From contig JAGVLO010000002.1 in the NCBI GenBank assembly GCA_020049775.1, positions 1 to 64,000 on the forward strand: a DNA stretch of 64,000 bases, written 5' to 3'. The notes below the pieces were generated by a model. It worked only from the letters and a program-made list of their open reading frames with translations. It had not been told where the DNA came from and made no database searches. This document shows positions 27,235 through 34,399 of the stretch, in pieces. Each line of letters starts with the position of its first letter. Within the stretch, counting starts at the first letter, position 1. The DNA comes from Alphaproteobacteria bacterium. GTDB lineage: Bacteria > Pseudomonadota > Alphaproteobacteria > Rickettsiales > SXRF01. A program made the translations under genes and the position numbers.

Positions 27235-27615
27235 ATGCAGACACACGAAAACACATCAACGCCCGCCACTGGCTCTGCCAACGGTTTTTCGCTGTCAGAA
27301 AGCGCCGCCGCGCGTATCAACATTCTCAAGTCCGAAGACGGCAAAGCCGCCTTGCGCTTCCGCATCACCGTTAAAGGTGGCGGGTGCTCAGGCTTTCAGT
27401 ATGACTTTACGCTCGATGACGCTGCACCAGCTGCTACTGATGCTGTATTCGAGAAAAATGGCGCTGAGGTGGTGATTGATGATATTTCGCTGGGTATGCT
27501 GGCGGGCAGCCAGCTTGATTACACGGAAGACCTCGCCCATGCCGGTTTTGTCATCAAAAACCCGAATGCCACTGCACGCTGCGGCTGCGGAAATTCTTTT
27601 TCGGTTTCTTTATAG
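27235..27615 (+). CDS. erpA: A-type iron-sulfur carrier/insertion protein
   Basis: 126 residues from ATG at 27235; an upstream TTG at 27199 is less likely because the extra residues are not family-like. It carries Fe-S clusters to apo-proteins. The three cluster cysteines are in GGGCSGFQYDF and the C-terminal CGCGNSFSV. The N-terminus has a polar extension (MQTHENTSTPATGSANG). The neighbours dgt and, further on, xthA identify it as the alphaproteobacterial ErpA-type protein, but IscA-type function cannot be excluded from sequence. Confidence 0.92.
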   Translation: MQTHENTSTPATGSANGFSLSESAAARINILKSEDGKAALRFRITVKGGGCSGFQYDFTLDDAAPAATDAVFEKNGAEVVIDDISLGMLAGSQLDYTEDLAHAGFVIKNPNATARCGCGNSFSVSL

Positions 27616-27624
27616 TATTAGGAA

Positions 27625-28731
27625 CTACCGTTCATTTCCCGCGGGCTTGTATGTGCCCTTGTTCAGGCGGTCGATACGCCACTCAGTAGGCGGATGGGTG
27701 TCGCCCTTATCGGCATCGCCTTTGTGCGTGTCAATAAGATGTTCCGCTTTTGTTTTTGAAACGTCTTCAAACGACGTCAATTTTCCGAAATAGCCGGGCA
27801 AATCTTTAAGTGGTATGCCCTGATCCTTTAGCGATACTTTAAGTTTGGTGGAGAATTTTGCAAGTTCAGCCTGCCTGTCATCCAGTGCAAGCAATGCACC
27901 CGCCATATCATTGGCCGAGGTCAGCATCGCGCCGTAACCATCGGCACGGAACTCCTTGGCATACACATCTTCCATCGGCTGTTTGAAAGTCATGCTTTTC
28001 AAAAAACCGCCAATCCGTTGCTTCATAGTCCTTGGTTCAATATTTTTTTTGTCTTTTTCCAGCGTTTCGGCGATGTGGCCGATTTCATGGCCAATGACTG
28101 CCTTGAACTGGTCTTTAGTAAGCACTTGTTCCATGTTGCTGCTTATAAATATAGTGCCGGGAATACGGGGAAGCGACATCGCCAACCCCTGCGGCACATC
28201 ACTTTCCGTTATCACCAGCCTCGGCGTTTCAATGCCCACCACCTGCGCTGCATTCTTCAGCCAGTTGATAAGGTCTGGATCATCTTTTTCTTCCACCAGC
28301 CTTGCGCCAATGGCTTCCTGTTTGCCGTAAGCAACCCGCGCCTCAAGGTCCGTAAGTCCCTTGAAATCCGCCCTGATGGGCTCAGGAATGTCATAGCCAT
28401 ACTTTTTCTCCATTCCCTCCAGTTCGATTTTTTCAGCTGGAGTGAACCCGCCCTGCGGCTCTTGTGCATAAAGCTTGCCGGGAGAGTCCTGAATTACAGC
28501 GCCTTTTTTGTAGTTCGCGCCAGAAACTCTCTGGTACTGATCCCAGCTACCGCCCATTGACGCTATCATCTTGTTGGTTTCAGCCAGTTCGCCAAACCGG
28601 ATAGTTTTACGCAAGTCAGGGATAGTGATGTCCTGAGTTTCCAGTTTTTTGGTGTAAACGGGAAATTGGCTGTCCAAACCTTTTTGTTTGAACAGCTCAT
28701 GAAGACTATCCTGATGACCTGATGACCCCAT
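27625..28731 (-). CDS. M48-like metallopeptidase (paralogue 1)
   Basis: 368 residues, no signal peptide or membrane helix evident. The zinc motif HEIGH (from His215) lies in KAVIGHEIGHIAET, and the third ligand region KEFRADGYGAML (third-ligand Glu replaced by Arg-Ala-Asp arrangement) follows. This fits the peptidase M48 catalytic domain without the usual membrane helices of HtpX. The first 130 residues are unlike known M48 proteins. A closely related gene lies directly upstream. Both sit between erpA and xthA, genes that are normally adjacent, so this pair is probably an insertion. Substrate unknown. Confidence 0.82.
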   Translation of the reverse strand: MGSSGHQDSLHELFKQKGLDSQFPVYTKKLETQDITIPDLRKTIRFGELAETNKMIASMGGSWDQYQRVSGANYKKGAVIQDSPGKLYAQEPQGGFTPAEKIELEGMEKKYGYDIPEPIRADFKGLTDLEARVAYGKQEAIGARLVEEKDDPDLINWLKNAAQVVGIETPRLVITESDVPQGLAMSLPRIPGTIFISSNMEQVLTKDQFKAVIGHEIGHIAETLEKDKKNIEPRTMKQRIGGFLKSMTFKQPMEDVYAKEFRADGYGAMLTSANDMAGALLALDDRQAELAKFSTKLKVSLKDQGIPLKDLPGYFGKLTSFEDVSKTKAEHLIDTHKGDADKGDTHPPTEWRIDRLNKGTYKPAGNER

Positions 28732-28757
28732 ATCCCGCCAGAATTAAATTGCTGATT

Positions 28758-28804
28758 ATTATATATCACAAACAGTAACTTCGCCAAAGTTAACTTTTTG
28801 TGTC
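28758..28804 (-). promoter_or_regulatory. Putative promoter of M48 paralogue 1
   Basis: Reading leftward: a conserved block GACACAAAA-N-GTTAACTTT (28804-28786), a -35-like TTGGCG (28787-28782), an 18-base spacer and a perfect TATAAT (28763-28758). The same 19-base block stands before paralogue 2 (30039-30021). Confidence 0.6.
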
Positions 28805-28871
28805 CATTAGCTATTATATTGATTTTAAATTATAGTTTTTTGGCTTGGCCGCCAAAAATCATGAAAAAAAC

Positions 28872-29948
28872 TTATCCACGCCCGTTATCGCCGAACTTGT
28901 CATTGAGATTTTGCAAGCGCCATGAGGTGGGCGGGTGGTCGTCATCTTCACCATTTCCTCTGTGCGTATCGCGCTGACTGATATCCATCGGCTTGGCATG
29001 ATCATCTAGATCCATCAATGAAAGGATCCATGACGGAGTACGCTTTGGTTTTACGCGGGCAGCCTTAAAAAGTTCCCTTAACTGCACAGAAAATTTTGCA
29101 AGTTCCTCAGCGCGTCTGTCACATATTACCAGCGCCTCTTTCATTGTATCGCAGCTGGTCAAGCGCGCACCATGCTCGTCTGCATCATATTCCTTGCCAT
29201 AATGATCAGTCGTCGGACCAAACGATATGCTGGTGAACATCTGTTCAACGCGATTGTCCGAGCTGACATACTGATGCCTTGCTTCATCTTTAGATTTACG
29301 CTTTTTGGCGTGGTCCAACTCATGTCCGATAACCGCTTTTAATTGGTCCTTGCTGAGTATTTTTAGCATATTGTCGCTGACCAGCACTGTTGCGGGAATA
29401 CGCGGCAGCGACAACGCAGCAGCACAAGGCAGATCGCTTTGCGTAATTACCAGCCTTGGCTTGGGAATACCGGTTTTCTGAGCCGCTTCCACGATCCATT
29501 CATTTAGGTCGGGGTAGAAATTTTCATCCACAAGCCTTGCGCCAATAGCCATCTGTTCGTCAAATGCCACGCGTGATTCAAGGTCGGTTATCCCTTCAAA
29601 ATCGGCTATAATAGGCACTGGAATTCTGCGGCTGTATTTTTCGTTGAGCTGGCGTATCTCATGCCGTTCCAGTTCATTAAAACCACCCTCTGGTTCCTGA
29701 ATATATAGGCTAGACAGCATCGGAGGACGTTTCTTACGTTGCAGGTCCTTGTAAAATGTTTCCCACGGCAAAGCATTACGCCTTACTATCGAGTCCTGCT
29801 CCAAAAGAGTTGCAGCATAAATGGCACGGTCCAGATTCGGGATTACAATGTCTTTTTCTACCAAGCGTTCTATAATGGCAGGAAACTCTCCCTCGAGTTT
29901 CCGCTCGAGGAACAGATTCAATAAACTATTGCCGCTTTCTTTATTCAT
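28872..29948 (-). CDS. M48-like metallopeptidase (paralogue 2)
   Basis: 358 residues from ATG at 29948. A longer frame begins at 30011, but that ATG overlaps the likely -10 box (TATGAT, 30005-30000). The paralogue alignment also starts at 29948: both proteins read xSLxxLF...FP...L...DI.IP[DN]L. The zinc motif HELDH (from His209) is in KAVIGHELDHAKKR, with EYDADEHGARL as third-ligand region. It shares with paralogue 1 the LVITQSDLP...ALSLPRIP segment and the C-terminal HPPT[ES]WR. It ends in GRG, as do two other unassigned proteins here. Cytoplasmic or secreted by a non-classical route; role unknown. Confidence 0.82.
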   Translation of the reverse strand: MNKESGNSLLNLFLERKLEGEFPAIIERLVEKDIVIPNLDRAIYAATLLEQDSIVRRNALPWETFYKDLQRKKRPPMLSSLYIQEPEGGFNELERHEIRQLNEKYSRRIPVPIIADFEGITDLESRVAFDEQMAIGARLVDENFYPDLNEWIVEAAQKTGIPKPRLVITQSDLPCAAALSLPRIPATVLVSDNMLKILSKDQLKAVIGHELDHAKKRKSKDEARHQYVSSDNRVEQMFTSISFGPTTDHYGKEYDADEHGARLTSCDTMKEALVICDRRAEELAKFSVQLRELFKAARVKPKRTPSWILSLMDLDDHAKPMDISQRDTHRGNGEDDDHPPTSWRLQNLNDKFGDNGRG

Positions 29949-29999
29949 CTCCTGAAGCCACCGCCAAATACGCAATATCCGTGAATGTTCTATTGGTCT

Positions 30000-30039
30000 A
30001 TCATACCCCATTAGTTGACAAAAGTTAACGTTTTGTGTC
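30000..30039 (-). promoter_or_regulatory. Putative promoter of M48 paralogue 2
   Basis: Reading leftward: GACACAAAA-N-GTTAACTTT (30039-30021). It contains TTAACT as the -35 (30028-30023), then a 17-base spacer and TATGAT (30005-30000). It matches the block upstream of paralogue 1. The predicted transcript start near 29993 favours the start codon at 29948. Confidence 0.6.
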
Positions 30040-30082
30040 GATTTGTTTCTCTATTGATTTAAAAAGAAATTTTCGCTAACCA

Positions 30083-30883
30083 ATGCCTATGGAATGTTCA
30101 ATCGCCACATGGAATGTCAACTCGGTTAAGGCACGCTTGTCTCACTTGCTGGACTGGCTTAAAAATTCGCGTCCCGACATTGTGCTTTTGCAGGAACTCA
30201 AATGCGTAGATGATGCCTTCCCCGCCATGGAGATAGAAGAGCTGGGTTACAACATCGCAGTACACGGCCAGAAGACCTATAACGGCGTGGCCATACTTTC
30301 CAAATTCCCGCTGGAAGATGTGCGCAAAGGCCTTCCTGGTGACGACACAGACGAACAGGCACGCTATATCGAAGCCGTCGCAAGCTTTTCCGGCCATGCC
30401 GTGCGCGTGGCTTCTGTGTATGTTCCCAATGGACAAACCGCAGATTCTGATAAATTCCAGTACAAGCTGCGCTTCCTCAACCGCTTAGTTACACATAGCA
30501 AAACACTGGTAGAATATCAGGAAATGCTGGTTATCGGCGGTGACTATAATATCGCGCCAAGTGACGCCGACGTGCATAACCCAAAGGCGTGGGAAGGCAG
30601 CGTGCTGACAAACGACGACGTGCGCCGCCAGTTCCGCCGCTTGTGTAACACGGGATTGTTTGATGCTTTCCGCCTGCTCCATCCCGACGCGACGGAAAAC
30701 CACTTTTCATGGTGGGATTACCGCGCGGGCGCTTTCGCGCGCAACGATGGCCTGCGCATTGACCATCTTATGCTTTCGTCAATAGCTTCGGACAAGCTGG
30801 TATCGTGTGAAGTTGCAAAAGACGTGCGCGCACTGGAAAAGGCGTCTGATCATGCGCCGGTAGTGGCAAGTTTCAAACTATAA
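30083..30883 (+). CDS. xthA: Exodeoxyribonuclease III
   Basis: 266 residues. AP endonuclease and 3'-5' exonuclease of base-excision repair. Catalytic motifs of the EEP fold are present: ATWNVNSVKARL, LLQELKCVDDAFP, GDYNIAPSDADV, LRIDHLMLS and the terminal SDHAPVVA. Two ATGs lie close together (30083 and 30089). The gene diverges from the second M48 gene and converges on pleD. Confidence 0.95.
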   Translation: MPMECSIATWNVNSVKARLSHLLDWLKNSRPDIVLLQELKCVDDAFPAMEIEELGYNIAVHGQKTYNGVAILSKFPLEDVRKGLPGDDTDEQARYIEAVASFSGHAVRVASVYVPNGQTADSDKFQYKLRFLNRLVTHSKTLVEYQEMLVIGGDYNIAPSDADVHNPKAWEGSVLTNDDVRRQFRRLCNTGLFDAFRLLHPDATENHFSWWDYRAGAFARNDGLRIDHLMLSSIASDKLVSCEVAKDVRALEKASDHAPVVASFKL

Positions 30884-30908
30884 AATTACAAGAAGAACGT
30901 ATTGCTAG

Positions 30909-32276
30909 CTAGGCAGCAATCTTAACCTGATTGCGGCCGCCGTGCTTCGCTTCATACAGCACGCTGTCGGCGCGTTTCATCAGCGCCTCTGATGTATCGC
31001 CCTGGGGTTGCAATGTCGCAACGCCAATACTGATAGTCTTGGAAATGGTTTCGCCCTGCGCGTTGATTTTAAACGGCGTGGCTTCCACCTGTTCACGAAC
31101 GCGCGAAGCAGTGGTCATGGCTGCCTGTGCATCGGTTTCAGGCATAAGGATAACGAATTCCTCGCCGCCGAAACGCGCGGCCAAATCGGTTGAACGAACC
31201 GCACGGATAATAATGCCCGCTAATTGTTTGAGTACCATGTCGCCTGCATCATGGCCATGGGTGTCGTTGACCATCTTGAAATGGTCCATATCCATAATCA
31301 TCAGCGCCAACGGCTTGTTGTTTTTAATCGACTGCTGCACCATGTTGTCCAAGTGCGTATTGAGATAGTGGCGGTTATAAAGGCCGGTAAGCCCATCGGT
31401 CACCGCCATGGAAATACTTTTCTGGTAGTTGGAGCGCAGTGCTTCCTGATAACGTTTGCGGCGAATCTGCGTGCGTACGCGCGCCACCATTTCGTTGCGG
31501 TCCACCGGGACAGTCAAGTAATCGTTGATACCCAACTCCAACGCCTTATACATCAGGCGGCTGTCGTCTTCGTCCACCAGCACTACCAGCGGCACGTTGC
31601 GTATTTCTTCCTGGCTTTTCATTTGTGATGCAAGTCGTAGGCCATCGGCATCACTCAGCATGGTGCTGATGACAATGGCATCGAAATTACCTTCCGTCGC
31701 TTTTGGTAATGCCTGTTCACTTTCCTGCACCCACTCCGACACAAGGCCGCTTTCTGTCATCTTTGCTACAATCTGCTTGCCCTGCACTGAGTCATCATCC
31801 AGCAACATCACTTTTGCACCACTCACGTCAGAAAGCATCTGCGTATCGCTTTCAATACCCATCTGCGTACTGGTTTTATCGCGCAAGCGCAATTCATCGA
31901 GCAGCATTTTAATGCGCACCAGTGACTTTACGCGCGCGAATAGCGCCATGTCGTTAATGGGCTTGGTGAGAAAGTCATCCGCCCCTGCATCGAGGCCTTT
32001 CAGGCGGTCCGATTTTTCGGAAAGCGCGGTGACCATCACCACTGGTATGTGGGAAATTTCTGGATCTTCCTTGATTTTCTTGCACGTCTCGAAACCGTCC
32101 ATACCCGGCATCATCACGTCGAGCAGGATAATATCCGGCTTATGCGCCTTGGCTTGTGTAATCGCCTCAAAACCATCACGCGCGGTGATAACGTCATAGT
32201 ATTCGCTGGTGAGCTTCGCTTCAAGAAGCTTCACGTTGGCAGGAATATCATCAACAACCAGAATTTGCGCGGTCAT
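30909..32276 (-). CDS. pleD: PleD-type diguanylate cyclase response regulator
   Basis: 455 residues: two receiver domains and a GGDEF domain, as in Caulobacter PleD. REC1 has the phospho-Asp at 53 (DIILLDVMMPGMDG) and the Lys of the switch. REC2 (about 150-270) has lost the phospho-Asp (FDAIVISTMLSD), so it is an adaptor for dimerisation. The cyclase motif is GGEEF with an RSTD I-site five residues before it, so c-di-GMP feedback inhibition is expected. It lies three bases downstream of divK and is co-transcribed with it. In Caulobacter it drives the swarmer-to-stalked transition. Confidence 0.95.
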   Translation of the reverse strand: MTAQILVVDDIPANVKLLEAKLTSEYYDVITARDGFEAITQAKAHKPDIILLDVMMPGMDGFETCKKIKEDPEISHIPVVMVTALSEKSDRLKGLDAGADDFLTKPINDMALFARVKSLVRIKMLLDELRLRDKTSTQMGIESDTQMLSDVSGAKVMLLDDDSVQGKQIVAKMTESGLVSEWVQESEQALPKATEGNFDAIVISTMLSDADGLRLASQMKSQEEIRNVPLVVLVDEDDSRLMYKALELGINDYLTVPVDRNEMVARVRTQIRRKRYQEALRSNYQKSISMAVTDGLTGLYNRHYLNTHLDNMVQQSIKNNKPLALMIMDMDHFKMVNDTHGHDAGDMVLKQLAGIIIRAVRSTDLAARFGGEEFVILMPETDAQAAMTTASRVREQVEATPFKINAQGETISKTISIGVATLQPQGDTSEALMKRADSVLYEAKHGGRNQVKIAA

Positions 32277-32279
32277 ATG

Positions 32280-32660
32280 TTATACCAGCTCTTCTTCCCC
32301 TAAAAACCTGCGAACCGTATTCAAGAATGGCACGATTGAGATGGGCTTAGAAATATAAGCCTGACAACCGGCTGCTAATATTTTTTCTTCATCGTCTTTC
32401 ATAGCGAACGCCGTAACAGCGATGATAGGAATTGATTTTATGGCTTCTTCCGACTTAAGTCTACGCGTAACATCCAGCCCAGAGATTTCCGGCAACTGAA
32501 TATCCATCAAGATAAGGTCAGGATGTTCCGACCGCGTCAGCGTAATTGCTTCAAGGCCTTCTTTCGTCTCAATGGTTTCATAACCATGTGCTGTCAGCAG
32601 GTCCCTGAACAATTTTAGGTTTAAGTCGTTATCTTCTACAATGAGAATGCGTTTTTTCAT
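32280..32660 (-). CDS. divK: Single-domain response regulator DivK
   Basis: 126 residues, one receiver domain with Asp53 in [11 protein letters not shown], the acidic pair VEDND and the Lys of ISKPIS. In alphaproteobacteria DivK signals through DivL/CckA to control CtrA activity. Its placement directly before pleD matches Caulobacter and supports the name. Confidence 0.93.
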   Translation of the reverse strand: MKKRILIVEDNDLNLKLFRDLLTAHGYETIETKEGLEAITLTRSEHPDLILMDIQLPEISGLDVTRRLKSEEAIKSIPIIAVTAFAMKDDEEKILAAGCQAYISKPISIVPFLNTVRRFLGEEELV

Positions 32661-32718
32661 GTAACAGGTATTGATGCGTTGCTGTTATTAGCCAAAGTAA
32701 GTTTGTAGAATGTAAGAC

Positions 32719-32733
32719 TTAAAAAATCCCTAA
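32719..32733 (-). promoter_or_regulatory. CtrA-like box upstream of divK
   Basis: On the minus strand this reads TTAG-N7-TTAA, one mismatch from the CtrA consensus TTAA-N7-TTAA, about 59 bases before divK. In Caulobacter the divK promoter is CtrA-dependent. The single mismatch and AT-rich surroundings leave this weak. Confidence 0.35.
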
Positions 32734-32803
32734 ATTTGGTGTATTGTAGGCCGTTATTCCTTAAAATAATATTTACTCCTACAAAATTAATGGGTTACCA
32801 CGC

Positions 32804-33334
32804 ATGGATATTGCCATAACCGCAGCAGGCCTGCACCCCACCACCGAATCATGCCTTGAAGCGCTGCAATGGCTGCATGAACGTAGGGAATTTCATAATG
32901 TACTCGATATGGGCTGCGGCAACGGCATTTTATCCGTTGCCTCGGCAGGCATCTGGCAGGCGCCGATACTGGCTGTTGATGTGTCGGAAAAAGCCGTGCA
33001 GGACACACAAGGCATGGTGGATAAACACCAGTTGCAGTCATTGGTTACGGTTGCCCATAGCAACGGCTTTAGCAACCCGTTGATAAAAAACAATTCCCCT
33101 TATGATTTGATATTATTCAACCTGTTGGCTGAACCCATTGTCCAGATGGCTTCGGCAGTGAATAATCATATCGCCCCAAACGGGGTGATTGTGCTGTCTG
33201 GCATACTGGCGTGGCTAGAGGAATCTGTCATAAATACATATACGGCCTTAGGGTTTGTATTTATTCATGAAATTGTTAATAATCCATGGCGTACCCATAT
33301 TGCCTGTCACAAAGAAAAGACAGAAAAATCCTAA
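32804..33334 (+). CDS. Short PrmA-like methyltransferase
   Basis: 176 residues. It begins in the middle of what would be PrmA: AAGLHPTTESCLEALQWL, SAM motif VLDMGCGNGILSVAS, then YDLILFNLLAEPIVQMA in place of the PrmA YDLIVANILA. The N-terminal L11-recognition domain of PrmA is absent. It is therefore either a stand-alone methyltransferase with another target or a trimmed PrmA. It stands alone between divK and the glycine-zipper genes. Confidence 0.78.
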   Translation: MDIAITAAGLHPTTESCLEALQWLHERREFHNVLDMGCGNGILSVASAGIWQAPILAVDVSEKAVQDTQGMVDKHQLQSLVTVAHSNGFSNPLIKNNSPYDLILFNLLAEPIVQMASAVNNHIAPNGVIVLSGILAWLEESVINTYTALGFVFIHEIVNNPWRTHIACHKEKTEKS

Positions 33335-33335
33335 T

Positions 33336-33351
33336 GTAACTAAAGCTTAAC
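33336..33351 (+). promoter_or_regulatory. CtrA-like box upstream of glycine-zipper gene 1
   Basis: GTAA-N7-TTAAC, one mismatch from TTAA-N7-TTAAC, 78 bases before the ATG. The site before the neighbouring gene has the same form, and the two share the 12 bases AAAGCTTAACTT. Confidence 0.55.
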
Positions 33352-33428
33352 TTTATGAAGTGCATAGCATGTAATACTCTCAGACTATGGACAACCATGA
33401 CTAAGTGCTAACAAAATAAAATAGCAAG

Positions 33429-34241
33429 ATGGCGTACTCAAGCTCTTCAATGCCGGAACGTACTTTACCTCCCCGTAATATCAGGGGCAGGAGGTCGGGA
33501 CGTAGGGCCGAATACGAAGAACGCCGCACCGAATTAAACCTCGAACACTTGGCTAATCACAATAAATCACGCTATGAAGCTGCCATTGCAAAAGTGCAGC
33601 AGGAACACCCCGAGATAGACCCCAAATTGTTAGAAGATATCCGTCAGGAATATATGACTGGAACGGATTCCATCAAAGATGATATCCGCGATATCTCGAG
33701 ATTCTCACCAGATGGTGTGCCGCCCGACAGACGCTGGATTAGTCAGCAAGTGGACATGATACAAGGCGAGCAATCACTAACAATGAGAGCGAATATTGAG
33801 CGCAAATACGGCCAAAAGGGAATAGCAGCACTAGAACTTGTTTCAGAAGAAGCGCGTCCTAAAGGCATGGTGGGCGGGCTTTTGTCCAAGCTTGGAACTA
33901 CCGGTGGCATGATAGGTGCCGCTGCTGGTGGCCTGCTGGCATTTATGGGTATGGGTGGCATGGGTGGCGGCGTGCTGTCGATTATCGGTGCGATTGTTGG
34001 CGTTGTTGGCGGCGGCTTATTGGGTAATAGCGTTGGTGGCATGGTCACAGGTAACAATAATCCACCAAGTAATGCACTGGCAGCTCAGGCGGCAGGCCAG
34101 TCACGTGGCGTAAGCCGTGGTAACGGCCCTTCAAATGAACGGGAACAGGACCTAAGCGCTGCCGACACGGGTACCATGGCATCCCCCGCCAGCCCACGCG
34201 TTAACACACCATCGCAGGCCGCTGGTGTAACCTTTGGTTAA
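33429..34241 (+). CDS. Unassigned protein with glycine-zipper membrane segments (1)
   Basis: 270 residues; no family recognised. Residues 1-135 are hydrophilic and rich in Arg/Glu with a basic start (NIRGRRSGRRAEYEERR), likely helical. Residues 140-205 alternate Gly with hydrophobic residues (repeated GG-x-I/L/M-G patterns) and could form two glycine-zipper membrane helices. The tail (206-270) is polar, Asn/Ser/Pro/Ala-rich. There is no signal peptide. The next gene repeats this design, so the pair may form one membrane complex. A CtrA-like box stands upstream. Confidence 0.75.
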   Translation: MAYSSSSMPERTLPPRNIRGRRSGRRAEYEERRTELNLEHLANHNKSRYEAAIAKVQQEHPEIDPKLLEDIRQEYMTGTDSIKDDIRDISRFSPDGVPPDRRWISQQVDMIQGEQSLTMRANIERKYGQKGIAALELVSEEARPKGMVGGLLSKLGTTGGMIGAAAGGLLAFMGMGGMGGGVLSIIGAIVGVVGGGLLGNSVGGMVTGNNNPPSNALAAQAAGQSRGVSRGNGPSNEREQDLSAADTGTMASPASPRVNTPSQAAGVTFG

Positions 34242-34311
34242 TCAATCGGTTATATAATTCATTACAGTTTTATAACAGCCAGATGACAATATACACTTGG
34301 CGTGACTTCGC

Positions 34312-34327
34312 GTAATAAAAGCTTAAC
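34312..34327 (+). promoter_or_regulatory. CtrA-like box upstream of glycine-zipper gene 2
   Basis: GTAA-N7-TTAAC, 73 bases before the ATG at 34400. Spacing and sequence match the site before the preceding gene, so both are probably under the same regulator although each has its own promoter. Confidence 0.55.
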
Positions 34328-34399
34328 TTGTTCAAAGCGCTAGTAATTGAAATAATGTACTAAGTTGGAATAAACTTTGAACAGACCAGAAAGTTTCAA

